59,710 nucleotides of DNA from Candidatus Apopatosoma intestinale (GCA_003524145.1 DODZ01000023.1:34102-93811), one strand, 5' to 3'. Counted from the first letter of the stretch, positions 8,251 to 17,676 are shown. Notes: generated by a model not told the origin, from the letters alone. Program-made: numbers and translations.

Positions 8251-10463
8251 TCGATTACAAGCCCGTATTTCCCATCGGAAATAAGTATACTTCCCTCGCC
8301 ATCGGCATATTCCGCGGCATAGCCAAGAATCACCGAGCCGCGCGCGGCACTTATCTTCTCCTTGTATTTTGCCCCGTGCGAGCCATAGACCCGAAGTTTT
8401 GCACCATCAGCCTCCGCATAAAATTCCGGAAGCTCGGACATGCCCGCTCCGATATAGAAAAGCTTCTTTTCTCCGTCTATCTCAACCGAAAAATACGGAA
8501 TTCTGTGCACAGAGCGCCTGATGCGCAGATATTCGGGAAAGAATATCCGCATTTTGCCGATGTCCGCATACGCATTCCTGCCGTATACGAAAACTTCTGT
8601 CCCGTGCGCCGCGGCTTCCGCTTTCAGCTTATCGAGATATTCCTCCTCGGCTTCCGTCTGCGGAGCAGGAACAGCAACGGAACCGAGCTTTATCACAGAG
8701 CAGAGCTTGCCGAGAGAGGCGGCATGATATCTGTGCAGATGCGAATATACAAGCAGGTCTATCTTTTCGCCGTTCAGAGCGTAGACCTCGTCGCTCATGC
8801 TCCGCGCAAAGGAATACGAACCGCCCGATATATCGAGAACCGCCGTTCTGCCGCCGTAGCGTATCACTATACCGTCATTTCTCGCACTGTTCAGGATCTC
8901 GGTCTGTGCCTTGCCGTAAAAGGCGCCTTCATATAAGCCGACGCTCACACCGAAAGCAACGGCAAGCACGGCAAAAAGTGCGGCGGCACGACGGAATTTT
9001 ATACTCCTGCCGAACATAAAGACGAAAATAAGTACGAGAAGCGCCACCACAAAATACCTGCCGAAAGGATAGCGGAGCGAAACATATATCCCCTCAAAAT
9101 CGGCAAGAAAGCCCACGAGCGTGAGCATCAGCTTTGTCAAAGCCGAAGCAACTGCGGCGAGAGCCGCGCCGAGCAGAGGCACGCCGCCGAATATCAGTAC
9201 AAAAAGCAAAATCGGGAGCAAAATCTGCACTATCGGTATAAGCAGAAGAGAGGCAAGCGGCGCCGCAAGCGAGAAATTACCGTAGCATATAAAAATGACA
9301 GGCATTGTAAAAGCCGTTACAACAAGTGATGTCAGGATAAGCGAGATGATATAATTGAGCGCGGAAACGAGGAAATTTCTCACGCGCGAATATGTCCTTC
9401 TCGTATTGTGCAGTTTTATCGGCGAGAGCACGGGAGAGAAAAGCGTTATTCCGAGCGTCGCGGAAAAAGACAGCCACAAGCCGATATCATATACAGACGA
9501 GGGAGAAAGCACAAATATCAGCGATAAGACAAGCATGAGCGAGGTCGGCGTATCGCTGTCGGCAAAGAAGGCACCCGAGAGCGCGAGACAGATGAACATG
9601 ATGCACGAGCGCACGACGGAAGCGGATGCGCCCGTCACCATCGCAAAAGCGCAGACCGCAGGGATAAGCAGAAGCATTTTTATCCTCTTGCTTATCGGGA
9701 GCGGCGCGAGCAGCAGCATGAAGGCAAAGGTGAGCACGCTGATATGCAGTCCGCTCACGGCAAGCACATGGGAAAAGCCTATTCTGCGGAAATCGAGCTT
9801 TATCTCACCGGAAATATCGCTTCTCTCTCCGAGCAGCATTGCCTTCGCGAGAGAAAGCGTATCACCCTCAAGCCTATCCGCAAGAAGCGAGGAAAATTTG
9901 CCCTGCGCTCGCCCGAAAAAGCCTTCTTTCGCCTCGCCGAAGTCAAGTATACTGCTCTCGGTGAAATTTATTCTCGCTCTGATTTCCTTGCTCTTATAGT
10001 AGATTTCGCGCTCCTCAGACGCTATGCCGCAAAAGCGAACACTATCGCCCGCTTCAAAATCCGCATCATAGTCGGCTTCGCAAAGACAGAGTATTTCGCG
10101 CCCGCTCTCGTTTATGCTTATCGTGTAAACGCTGTAATAGCCGGCGCTTCCCTCCACGCTTTTCACCGTACCGATATATTCGCGCGTCTCGCCTGAAAAG
10201 AAACTCTCCGGCACGGCGGAGATATATCTCTGCCCATGGAATATGCCGAGCGCGAGCGCAAGAAGCGCGAAAACGATATAAAGCACCCTGTATGTGCCGA
10301 GCCTGCCGAGTCTTTTCATCACCGCGGCGTATACGACAAATGAAATGGCTGTCGCCGCGGCAAAAGCAAGGCAAAAATAAAGAGGAAGCACCGCACGAAG
10401 ACAGAAAGCCGCCGTGAATACAAAAAGTATACCGAACAGTCTTCTTCCGCGCAATACTTCCAT
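8247..10463 (-). CDS. comEC: ComEC/Rec2-family DNA-uptake channel protein
   Basis: A 738-residue polytopic membrane protein of the family that carries single-stranded DNA across the membrane in transformation. The N-terminal region has several membrane helices and a soluble OB-like segment. The Competence domain of many helices (about residues 190-480) includes the recognisable HVLAVSGLHISV. A C-terminal metallo-beta-lactamase-like domain starts near 535. The usual metal motif HxHxDH appears as HLHRYH near residues 575-580, so the aspartate is replaced by tyrosine. The start is supported by GAGGAAA 6 bases upstream. It follows galT by 37 bases. Length matches the family (B. subtilis about 776). 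A comF homologue (57648-58421) is the only other competence-type gene here. Confidence 0.88.
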   Translation of the reverse strand: MEVLRGRRLFGILFVFTAAFCLRAVLPLYFCLAFAAATAISFVVYAAVMKRLGRLGTYRVLYIVFALLALALGIFHGQRYISAVPESFFSGETREYIGTVKSVEGSAGYYSVYTISINESGREILCLCEADYDADFEAGDSVRFCGIASEEREIYYKSKEIRARINFTESSILDFGEAKEGFFGRAQGKFSSLLADRLEGDTLSLAKAMLLGERSDISGEIKLDFRRIGFSHVLAVSGLHISVLTFAFMLLLAPLPISKRIKMLLLIPAVCAFAMVTGASASVVRSCIMFICLALSGAFFADSDTPTSLMLVLSLIFVLSPSSVYDIGLWLSFSATLGITLFSPVLSPIKLHNTRRTYSRVRNFLVSALNYIISLILTSLVVTAFTMPVIFICYGNFSLAAPLASLLLIPIVQILLPILLFVLIFGGVPLLGAALAAVASALTKLMLTLVGFLADFEGIYVSLRYPFGRYFVVALLVLIFVFMFGRSIKFRRAAALFAVLAVAFGVSVGLYEGAFYGKAQTEILNSARNDGIVIRYGGRTAVLDISGGSYSFARSMSDEVYALNGEKIDLLVYSHLHRYHAASLGKLCSVIKLGSVAVPAPQTEAEEEYLDKLKAEAAAHGTEVFVYGRNAYADIGKMRIFFPEYLRIRRSVHRIPYFSVEIDGEKKLFYIGAGMSELPEFYAEADGAKLRVYGSHGAKYKEKISAARGSVILGYAAEYADGEGSILISDGKYGLVIE

Positions 10464-10500
10464 GATTATTTCCTCGCAGTGATAAATGTCTTTTTTACTA

Positions 10501-12000
10501 TCAGAATTTATTTACAAAATCTATAAATCTGTCGAAAGCGGCAATGCCCTTCTCATCGCGTTTGAATACACCGCAGTCGCAGAGTACACGCACGAATGTA
10601 TTTCCGGTCTCCCGCAGCAGGATATCGTTTATATTTTCGGGCGTGATATCGTAGCTCCCGCGGAAGCTCTCAAACCATGCGGCGTGCTTTGCTGTCTCGG
10701 GTATATCGGCAATATTTTTGCCTGCAAGCACGGCGTCGGCAACTGCGGCAAGCTCCTTTTTCAGGCGGGATGGCAGCACGGCAAGACCCATTACCTCGAT
10801 AAGCCCGATATTCTCTTTCTTTATATTATGATATTCGGGACGCGGATGGTAAAGTCCCATCGGGCGCTCAGGCGTGGTCAGATTGTTGCGAAGCACGAGG
10901 TCGAGCTCGTATTCGCCGCCGCGGCGACGGGCTATCGGAGTTATCGCATTGTGTTTCCCTTTTTCCGTTTCGGCGAAAATTGTCACGGACTTATCGCTGT
11001 AGGCACTCCATGCGTCGAAAATCTTCGCGGCAAGTCGCTGTATCCCGTCTCTCTCGGGGCTTGATATGCGGATGACGGAAAGCGGCCATTTCAGCGTTTT
11101 TGCCTTCACGTTTTCAAAGCCCGCAAAGTGAAACTCCCTGTCTGCCTCGGCGCGCTCCATGGCAAATTCATATCTGCCGCCCTGCATATGGTCGTGCGTG
11201 AGTATGGAACCGCCGACTATCGGCAGTCCCGCATTGCTTCCTATGAAATAGTGCGGAAAAATATCTATAAAGTCGAGCATACGCTCCACCGTTTTCACGC
11301 AGACATTCATCGGCGTATGCTCGGCGGAGAGCGCTATGCAGTGTTCATTGTAATAGACATAGGGCGAATATTGGAAAAACCACTTTTCCCCGCCGAGAGT
11401 GATGGGAATAAGGCGGTGATTTTCTCTTGCGGCGGCGCTCATATTTCCCGCATAGCCCTCGTTTTCGGGGCAGAGAGCGCATTTCGGATAGCTTGATTGC
11501 TGCTGCATTTTGGCAAGGGCAATATCCTTCGGATCTTTTTCCGGCTTGGAGAGATTTATCGTTATATCTATCTCGCCGAATTCGCTCGGCACGGTCCAAC
11601 GTATATCCTTCTTCACGCGGTATGTGCGGATATAGTCCGTATTTTTGCTGAAATTATAATAGAAATCCGTCGCCGCCTCGGGGGATTTTTCGTATTCGCT
11701 TCGGAATTTCGCGATGACCTCTGAGGGGCGCGGCGTGAGAAGCCCCATCAGGCGCGTATCAAAAAGATCGCGGCGAACCACGCTTCCCTTTTCCGCGATT
11801 ATACCCTTTTCCTCGGCGATATCGCAGAGTGCGCCGAGTATCTCCTCAAGCGATGCCGCAGGCACCTCTCCCGGATCCTCATAGCTCTGCTCGCCCATCG
11901 CGTCAAGCAGGAGGTTTGTCGCATATATCCTGTCCGCCTCGGTGATGAGCTTCTTTTCCGCTCCGTAGTTTACAAGCTGTTTTATTCTCTCGCTTATCAT
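10501..12000 (-). CDS. galT: UDP-glucose--hexose-1-phosphate uridylyltransferase, Firmicute type
   Basis: The Leloir-pathway enzyme that exchanges galactose-1-phosphate with UDP-glucose to give UDP-galactose and glucose-1-phosphate. The 499-residue length and the N-terminus (a helical region ahead of the first GalT domain) mark the Bacillus/Lactobacillus type. CALCPENEGYAGN near residue 175 and the catalytic-region motif THDHMQGGRYEF near residue 265 are clear. AAGGA precedes the ATG, which overlaps the stop of the upstream methyltransferase as ATGA, so translation is probably coupled. It makes or consumes UDP-glucose, the donor for the nearby glucan synthase, but that link is inference. No galK or galE is in the window. 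Confidence 0.93.
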   Translation of the reverse strand: MISERIKQLVNYGAEKKLITEADRIYATNLLLDAMGEQSYEDPGEVPAASLEEILGALCDIAEEKGIIAEKGSVVRRDLFDTRLMGLLTPRPSEVIAKFRSEYEKSPEAATDFYYNFSKNTDYIRTYRVKKDIRWTVPSEFGEIDITINLSKPEKDPKDIALAKMQQQSSYPKCALCPENEGYAGNMSAAARENHRLIPITLGGEKWFFQYSPYVYYNEHCIALSAEHTPMNVCVKTVERMLDFIDIFPHYFIGSNAGLPIVGGSILTHDHMQGGRYEFAMERAEADREFHFAGFENVKAKTLKWPLSVIRISSPERDGIQRLAAKIFDAWSAYSDKSVTIFAETEKGKHNAITPIARRRGGEYELDLVLRNNLTTPERPMGLYHPRPEYHNIKKENIGLIEVMGLAVLPSRLKKELAAVADAVLAGKNIADIPETAKHAAWFESFRGSYDITPENINDILLRETGNTFVRVLCDCGVFKRDEKGIAAFDRFIDFVNKF

Positions 12001-13157
12001 TTTTTAAAATCCTTCTTTTCTCTTGTATAGTCCTTCTTTTCGTTTTTGAAAAACTGGTAGAAGCTGCACGGTATCATGCCGTTATAGAGCTTGCGCTTCT
12101 TGTCCGCGCGCCTGCCGTACAGCCGCTCGAAGCTCTCATTTGATGTGATGACATATATCTGCCATGAACCGAGCCGCGCAAAGCTCTTTCCCATATCGCG
12201 ATAAAGCTTTTCCGATTCGGTGATGGTAGAGAGCCGCTCGCCGTATGGCGGATTGCAGACTATCGTGCCGCGCCTGCCGTCCGCCTTTATATCGAGTGCA
12301 TTCTTTTCAAAAACCTTTATATATTTTTCCATGCCCGCCTGACGGACGCAAGTCGCGGCGAGCTTTACCGCGCTCCATTCGCAGTCGGAAGCGTAGGCTT
12401 CAAAGGTTGTCTCCGTATTTATCGCCTCGCGCGCTTCTTTTCTTGCGCTCTCCCATATCTCCTTGCCTATGAAAGGAAATTCCTCCGCGGCAAAGCCTCT
12501 TTTCAGTCCCGGTGCCGTATTTGTCATCAGCATAGCCGCCTCTATCGGTATCGTTCCCGAGCCGCAGAAGGGATCCCAGAAAAGCACGTCCTCTCGCGGT
12601 CGCGCCATCTTGACCATGGCGGCGGCAAGCGTCTCGCGCAAAGGCGCGGGTGCATTCTGCGGGCGATAGCCGCGCTTGTGAAGCGCCACACCCGAGGTGT
12701 CTATCATCAGGCTCGCTCTGTCCTTCAGTATGAAAAATTCTATCTGATATTTTATTCCCGTTTCGGGCATGTAGGAAAGCCCGTAAGCCTCGCCCAGTCT
12801 TGTCGCCATCGCCTTTTTGATGATGCTCTGGCAATCGGGGATGCTTGTCAGCAGGCTTTTCACCGAGTGACCCTTTACGGGGAAAGCATCGTTTCTGCCT
12901 ATCAGGCTCTCCCATGCTATCGCCTTGGTGCCGTCAAAAAGGTCGGTGAAATTCATCGCGTCAAATTCGCCCATCTTTATATAAAGGCGCTCCGCCGTGC
13001 GAAGCCAGATATTGCACCGCGCAACAGCCGCTTCGTCTCCCTCAAAGGTTACTCTGCCGTCTATCGTTTCGATGCGCTTATAGCCAAGCGCGTCTATCTC
13101 CTCGCCGAGGAATTTCTCCAGCCCGAAAAGGCAGGTCGCCACAAGTGTCAGTTTCAT
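11997..13157 (-). CDS. THUMP-domain SAM-dependent rRNA guanine-N2 methyltransferase (YpsC/RlmL-N type)
   Basis: A 386-residue class I methyltransferase. A THUMP RNA-binding domain occupies about residues 45-155. The Rossmann core carries DPFCGSGTIPIEAAM near 195-210 and the catalytic NPPYGERL near 305. This architecture matches the N-terminal half of E. coli RlmL and B. subtilis YpsC, which act on 23S rRNA guanine. The target base is inferred. The start has AAGGAAA 6 bases upstream and overlaps the upstream phosphatase stop as ATGA. The C-terminus is very lysine-rich. Confidence 0.88.
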   Translation of the reverse strand: MKLTLVATCLFGLEKFLGEEIDALGYKRIETIDGRVTFEGDEAAVARCNIWLRTAERLYIKMGEFDAMNFTDLFDGTKAIAWESLIGRNDAFPVKGHSVKSLLTSIPDCQSIIKKAMATRLGEAYGLSYMPETGIKYQIEFFILKDRASLMIDTSGVALHKRGYRPQNAPAPLRETLAAAMVKMARPREDVLFWDPFCGSGTIPIEAAMLMTNTAPGLKRGFAAEEFPFIGKEIWESARKEAREAINTETTFEAYASDCEWSAVKLAATCVRQAGMEKYIKVFEKNALDIKADGRRGTIVCNPPYGERLSTITESEKLYRDMGKSFARLGSWQIYVITSNESFERLYGRRADKKRKLYNGMIPCSFYQFFKNEKKDYTREKKDFKK

Positions 13158-13783
13158 AGTTTATTTCCTTTTCTTATATCAAGTCTGCCCGATTTTTCAA
13201 ATTTCTCCGCATTTTCGAGCATCCGCTCCGCATCAAAAACCGTAACGGAGGAATTTTTTATATGCCGCATTATTTTATCTATGCTCTCAAATTCTATGCC
13301 CTCGTATATGACATGCATAGCCATTATCACGGCTCCGTGCGCCACTATCGCAAAATCTCCCTCCGATTTTTCGCAGGCACGGCGAAGCTCGGGGATTATG
13401 CGGCGCGTGAGGTCTATATACGATTCGCCCTCGGGAATCTGTGCTGTGCGGTCATGATTCCATGTTTTAAACTCCGCGGGGTATTTTTCCGTTATTTCCT
13501 TCCAGCTCAGCCCTTCCCAAAGTCCGAAGGACATCTCCTGAAAATCCGTCACCGCCTCGGGGGTAAGCGAAAACTCAGAGGCGACTATCTCTGCCGTTTT
13601 ATATGCGCGCGCAAGCGGACTTGTGAAAATTTCCGTGGGAATATACCCTTGCGTTCGCATTTCCGCGGCAAGCGCATATGCGCTTTTCACTCCCTCTTCG
13701 TTTAGCGGGATGTCTGTTCTGCCCTGAATTTTTCCAATGCTGTTCCACTCGGTTTTTCCGTGGCGTATGGCAAAAATCCTCAT
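13154..13783 (-). CDS. Histidine phosphatase family protein (GpmB/CobC-like)
   Basis: A 209-residue member of the phosphoglycerate-mutase-like histidine phosphatases. The phosphorylated histidine sits in IRHGKTEWN at residues 7-15. The second histidine is in AIVAHGAVIMA near 145, and an acid residue lies in the LWEG region near 92. The family includes cofactor-dependent mutases, alpha-ribazole phosphatase and broad phosphatases. I see nothing that picks the substrate. It is first in a three-gene overlapping operon with the methyltransferase and galT. The start has GGGGTGAG 3 bases upstream. Confidence 0.88.
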   Translation of the reverse strand: MRIFAIRHGKTEWNSIGKIQGRTDIPLNEEGVKSAYALAAEMRTQGYIPTEIFTSPLARAYKTAEIVASEFSLTPEAVTDFQEMSFGLWEGLSWKEITEKYPAEFKTWNHDRTAQIPEGESYIDLTRRIIPELRRACEKSEGDFAIVAHGAVIMAMHVIYEGIEFESIDKIMRHIKNSSVTVFDAERMLENAEKFEKSGRLDIRKGNKL

Positions 13784-13821
13784 ATTCTCACCCCTTTTGA
13801 CAAAATATCAACTAATTTTAT

Positions 13822-13850
13822 ATTTTATCATAAAAAAGCGCAAATATCAA
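13822..13850 (-). promoter_or_regulatory. Promoter of the phosphatase-methyltransferase-galT operon
   Basis: On the minus strand TTGATA (13845-13850), a 17-base spacer and TAAAAT (13822-13827) lie about 40 bases ahead of the phosphatase start. Confidence 0.65.
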
Positions 13851-13874
13851 GTGCCCGCACACAAAAAACACGAA

Positions 13875-13901
13875 AAAGGCGGTGCCGGTGTACCGCCTTT
13901 A
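13875..13901 (-). terminator. Terminator after the acyltransferase gene
   Basis: The arms AAAGGCGGT and ACCGCCTTT surround a short loop. On the minus strand they are followed by TTCGTGTTTTTTG, so the hairpin ends transcription of the acyltransferase gene whose stop is at 13920. Confidence 0.7.
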
Positions 13902-13919
13902 TCTTTTATTTGTCTCTGC

Positions 13920-15200
13920 TTATCTCTGCACGGTTCTGTGAAGTGCCATTGCTTTTTTATAAAGCTCCTCTGTGGCAATTCTTGCCTTTGCCACGGGAAT
14001 ATGCCCTTTCGGAAAACAATAATACAACCGCTTGCTGTCGCCTATGCAAATCATATCGCCTATCTCATACCAGTAATAGTCGGCATAGAGGCTGTAGGAA
14101 ACCTGCGGCTGCTGCATGTAGTCAAGTGCGCCGTCGCATCCCGTCAGGTGAAAACCCTCTGCGCTGTGCACGAGTCTGCCGCTTCCGATGCGGTATATGC
14201 TCTTATAATCCACCATCATACAGATGTCAACTTCACTTTCCATGCGGTAGCTTCCGCTCTCTATCTCCCCGCGCACGCATTCGCGCTCCCATGCATACCA
14301 GTCGGGAATATGCGCAAATGTATCCCCGCCCGAGAGGTCGCGGAGCGTGCCGTATTCATCCAGCTCCCACCTGTGACCGCAGGCATGGCAGGTAAGCTCC
14401 GTTCCTTTGCCTGCCATATCCTCTTCGGAACCGCAGACGGGGCATTTGTAGAGCACACGCTCCAGATGGTCCGCACGAAAAGGCTCCGTCACGGCGATTT
14501 TATTTTCCTTCTGCCATCGGAAGTAGTCAAAATCAAATTCACGGCGCAGTATATCATTCAGCTCCTCCGGCGATTTCTCCGCTATCTCCTCGGGCGAGAG
14601 CAGATATTTCATCTCGGCAGAGACCTTTACATCTCTTTTCTGCAAGCCGTTGTAAAGCGGGTCATATGAGAAAGCGCCGTGTGTGCGTATCATGACGACA
14701 GGTACCTTCAGAAGCTTCAGGCATTGACCGAGCGTATCGGGAAGCGGCGTGCCTGTTCCGTCAAAGCTGTAGCTCGCCTCGGGATACATGAGCACGGAGC
14801 TTTTCAACTTGCGCAGTGAATATATCATGTCCTTGAGAAGCATAACCTCGGGCACAAATTTCTTTTTCGGGATGCAACCGAGCCGCTTCATCAGCCACAG
14901 CTTGCCGACAAATCCGTCCTGCGTGCAGACTATCTGAAAAGGCTTCGGATATATGATATGCGAAGCTATCCCGAGGTCGATAAAGCTGGAATGATTCATC
15001 AGATAAAGACACGGCTGATTTTTTCCGAGTCGCTCCATGCCCGTTTTCGTATATGTAAATTTTGTTTTCTTAAGCTCGCCGAGCCCCGCCATATACATCA
15101 GCGTGCGGAAAATAATATTCGGCTTGTGCGGGTGAAATCGCGGAGCCGTCGGCTTCGCCATCACCTCTTCGTAGCTGCAATCCCTGACTTTGATTTTCAT
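13920..15200 (-). CDS. PlsC-like acyltransferase with a C-terminal zinc ribbon
   Basis: A 426-residue protein. The acyltransferase core of the 1-acylglycerol-3-phosphate acyltransferase family spans about residues 50-210. NHSSFID near residue 69 gives the H(x)4D catalytic motif, and PEASYSFDGTG near 144 replaces the usual FPEGTRS block. Beyond the core lie a charged linker, a zinc-ribbon-like CPVCG...CHACG (about 252-273) and a tail of roughly 150 residues unlike ordinary PlsC (about 240 residues). It probably acylates a lipid at the membrane face; the acceptor is unknown. The start has only a weak ribosome site (GAAAGCTGAG). It is monocistronic, between its own promoter and terminator. Confidence 0.82.
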   Translation of the reverse strand: MKIKVRDCSYEEVMAKPTAPRFHPHKPNIIFRTLMYMAGLGELKKTKFTYTKTGMERLGKNQPCLYLMNHSSFIDLGIASHIIYPKPFQIVCTQDGFVGKLWLMKRLGCIPKKKFVPEVMLLKDMIYSLRKLKSSVLMYPEASYSFDGTGTPLPDTLGQCLKLLKVPVVMIRTHGAFSYDPLYNGLQKRDVKVSAEMKYLLSPEEIAEKSPEELNDILRREFDFDYFRWQKENKIAVTEPFRADHLERVLYKCPVCGSEEDMAGKGTELTCHACGHRWELDEYGTLRDLSGGDTFAHIPDWYAWERECVRGEIESGSYRMESEVDICMMVDYKSIYRIGSGRLVHSAEGFHLTGCDGALDYMQQPQVSYSLYADYYWYEIGDMICIGDSKRLYYCFPKGHIPVAKARIATEELYKKAMALHRTVQR

Positions 15201-15241
15201 AATAATACTCAGCTTTCATCCGAAACGAAATCTTTTTATAT

Positions 15242-15270
15242 ATTATACAGTGCTTTCGGGGAAATGTAAA
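15242..15270 (-). promoter_or_regulatory. Promoter of the acyltransferase gene
   Basis: Minus strand: TTTACA (15265-15270), 17 bases, then TATAAT (15242-15247) preceded by TG. It lies about 42 bases before the start codon. Confidence 0.7.
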
Positions 15271-15312
15271 GAGAAATTTTCTTCTAATGAACCAAAGCGG
15301 CTCAAGTCAGCT

Positions 15313-15358
15313 AAAAGCATAAGCCCCGACGGGATTTTCCGTCGGGGCTTATGCTTTT
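15313..15358. terminator. Terminator after kbl
   Basis: A perfect 20-bp stem (arms AAAAGCATAAGCCCCGACGG and its complement) around a 6-base loop. It ends the minus-strand tdh-kbl transcript 17 bases past the kbl stop. Facing the acyltransferase promoter, it also insulates that gene. Confidence 0.85.
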
Positions 15359-15370
15359 ATACGTTTGTAT
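15359..15370. repeat. Dispersed palindrome, variant copy after kbl
   Basis: ATACGTTTGTAT, one base off ATACAnnTGTAT, lies between the kbl stop (15376) and its terminator. Confidence 0.5.
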
Positions 15371-15375
15371 ATTAC

Positions 15376-16569
15376 TTATTTATTCATCTCATCGCGGACA
15401 GCCTTGAAGCAGTCGACGACATATTTCAGCTGTTCCTTTGTATGGGAAGCGCAGACCTGCGTGCGGATTCTCGCCTTGCCCTTCGGCACTACGGGATATG
15501 AGAAAGCGACGACATAAACGCCCTTTTCCATCATGCGGCGGGCAAATTCGCCTGCCGTCTTTTCGTCATAGAGCATGACGGGAACGATAGGATGAGTACC
15601 CTCGATTATGTCGAAGCCCGCCTCCGTGAGAAGCGAACGGTAATATTTCGTATTCTCCTCAAGTCTGTCGCGCAGCTCCGTCGTCTCGGAAAGCATATCT
15701 ATAAGCTTGGAGGTTGTAGCCGCGATGGCGGGAGCAAGAGAATTGGAGAAGAGATACGGACGGCTTCTCTGACGGAGAAGGTCTATTATCTCCTTTCTGC
15801 CGGAGGTGAAGCCGCCGGAAGCACCGCCGAGCGCCTTGCCGAAGGTGGAGGTGATGATATCGACTCTGCCCATCACGCCGCAATGCTCGCTCGTGCCCTT
15901 GCCGTGTGCGCCGACAAAACCGGAAGCATGGCTGTCATCAACCATCACAAGCGCACCGTATTTCTCCGCGAGGTCGCATATCCCCGCGAGGTTTGCGATG
16001 ATACCGTCCATGGAGAAAACGCCGTCTGTGGCGATAAGCTTGATTCTCGCGCCTGCCGCGTCGGCTTCCTTCAGTTTTGCCTCAAGGTCATCCATGCTGT
16101 TGTTCTTATAGCGGTATCTCATTGCCTTGCAGAGGCGGACACCGTCGATTATGCTGGCATGGTTCAGCTCATCACTGATAACGGCATCCTCTGCCGAGAG
16201 CACCGTTTCAAAAAGACCGCCGTTTGCATCAAAGCATGAGGAGTAAAGTATCGTATCCTCCGTGCCGAGGAAGCTGCTTATCTTCGCTTCAAGCTGCTTG
16301 TGGATATCGAATGTACCGCATATGAAGCGAACACTCGCGCATCCGTAGCCGCGGCTTCTGTATGAAGCAATCGCCGCCTCAATCAACTCCTCGGAATCGG
16401 CAAGACCGAGATAGTTATTGGCGCACATATTTATCATCTTTGTGCCGTCTGCCGTGGTGACGGCGGAGCTCTGCGGAGATGCTATGACTCTCTCGCCCTT
16501 GAAAAGCCCGTCTGCCTTTATTTTTTCGACCTCGCTCTTATAAAAAGCGAGTGCATCTGTTTTATTCAT
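15376..16569 (-). CDS. kbl: Glycine C-acetyltransferase (2-amino-3-ketobutyrate CoA ligase)
   Basis: Cleaves 2-amino-3-oxobutanoate with CoA to glycine and acetyl-CoA. This 397-residue fold-type I PLP enzyme matches the family length. CANNYLGLADS lies near residue 50. The PLP region has DDSHASGF near 212, and the Schiff-base lysine is in STFGKALGGASGG near 245. GAGGAGG precedes the ATG. It lies 11 bases after tdh, which makes its substrate, so together they form the two-step threonine degradation route. Confidence 0.95.
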   Translation of the reverse strand: MNKTDALAFYKSEVEKIKADGLFKGERVIASPQSSAVTTADGTKMINMCANNYLGLADSEELIEAAIASYRSRGYGCASVRFICGTFDIHKQLEAKISSFLGTEDTILYSSCFDANGGLFETVLSAEDAVISDELNHASIIDGVRLCKAMRYRYKNNSMDDLEAKLKEADAAGARIKLIATDGVFSMDGIIANLAGICDLAEKYGALVMVDDSHASGFVGAHGKGTSEHCGVMGRVDIITSTFGKALGGASGGFTSGRKEIIDLLRQRSRPYLFSNSLAPAIAATTSKLIDMLSETTELRDRLEENTKYYRSLLTEAGFDIIEGTHPIVPVMLYDEKTAGEFARRMMEKGVYVVAFSYPVVPKGKARIRTQVCASHTKEQLKYVVDCFKAVRDEMNK

Positions 16570-16580
16570 ATTTTACCTCC

Positions 16581-17624
16581 TCAGCCGAGCTTTGTCCAGT
16601 CGAGCACAACCTTGCCGGAATTGCCGCTGTTCATCGCCTCAAAGCCCTTTTCGTAATCCATTATATCAAAGCGGTGCGTGATGATAGGCTCGAGATTGAA
16701 GCCGCCGTGAATCATAGCCGCCATCTTATACCATGTTTCAAACATTTCTCTGCCGTAGATGCCCTTTATCCAGAGTCCCTCGAAAACTATCTTGTCCCAC
16801 GGGATCTGCATATCGTTTTTCGGTATGCCGAGCATAGCCATTTTGCCGCCGTTTTCCATTGAGTTTATCATCTGGTTGAAGGCTATCGGGCTGCCCGACA
16901 TCTCAAGACCCACATCAAAGCCCTCGTGGATATCGAGGCTCTTCATAACCTCGCGCAGATCTTCGTTTTTCGTATTGACAGCCGCGCTCACGCCGAATTT
17001 CTTTGCGAGATTCAGGCGGTAATCATTGATATCGGTGATTACGACATTGCGCGCACCGCAGAAGCGCGCGATGCCGGCAGCCATGATGCCGATGGGACCT
17101 GCACCCGTGACAAGCACATCTTCACCCACGAGATTAAAGGAAAGCGCGGTGTGAGTAGCATTGCCGTACGGGTCGAAGATGGCATAGAGATCATCGGGTA
17201 TCTTATCGTCGCAGAGATAAACATTTGTCTGCGGGATAACGAGATACTGAGCAAATGCGCCGTCGCGATTTACGCCGACGCCCTTTGCTTCGCGGCAGAG
17301 ATGACCCTTGCCCGCGAGGCAGTTGCGGCATTTGCCGCATACGATATGACCCTCGCCGGTGACTCTGTCTCCGACCTTGTATGCCGTGACGTTTTCGCCT
17401 ACCTCGACTATCTCGCCGACATATTCATGACCTATGGTCATGGGAGTATGTATGGTTTTTTGGCTCCATTCATCCCAGTTATAGATATGCAGGTCAGTGC
17501 CGCAGATGGCAGTCTTGCGTATCTTTATCTTTACGTCGTTTTTACCGCATTCGGGAACGGGTACTTCACGCATCCAAAGCCCTCTTTCGGGGCGTTCCTT
17601 AACAAGCGCAATCATTTTTTCCAT
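16581..17624 (-). CDS. tdh: L-threonine 3-dehydrogenase
   Basis: A zinc-dependent medium-chain dehydrogenase (347 residues) oxidising L-threonine to 2-amino-3-oxobutanoate with NAD. Catalytic-zinc residues are visible in ICGTDLHIYNWDEW (Cys near 41) and GHEYVGEIVEVG (near 67). The structural-zinc cysteines are in CGKCRNCLAGKGHLC near 98-112. The NAD fold is marked by GAGPIGIMAAGIAR near 175. The pairing with kbl makes the threonine assignment secure. A near-perfect promoter sits upstream. Confidence 0.95.
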   Translation of the reverse strand: MEKMIALVKERPERGLWMREVPVPECGKNDVKIKIRKTAICGTDLHIYNWDEWSQKTIHTPMTIGHEYVGEIVEVGENVTAYKVGDRVTGEGHIVCGKCRNCLAGKGHLCREAKGVGVNRDGAFAQYLVIPQTNVYLCDDKIPDDLYAIFDPYGNATHTALSFNLVGEDVLVTGAGPIGIMAAGIARFCGARNVVITDINDYRLNLAKKFGVSAAVNTKNEDLREVMKSLDIHEGFDVGLEMSGSPIAFNQMINSMENGGKMAMLGIPKNDMQIPWDKIVFEGLWIKGIYGREMFETWYKMAAMIHGGFNLEPIITHRFDIMDYEKGFEAMNSGNSGKVVLDWTKLG

Positions 17625-17676
17625 AATACAGTATCCCCTTTTTTCAAGGCAAGCCGCCTTTTATAATTACGATTTG

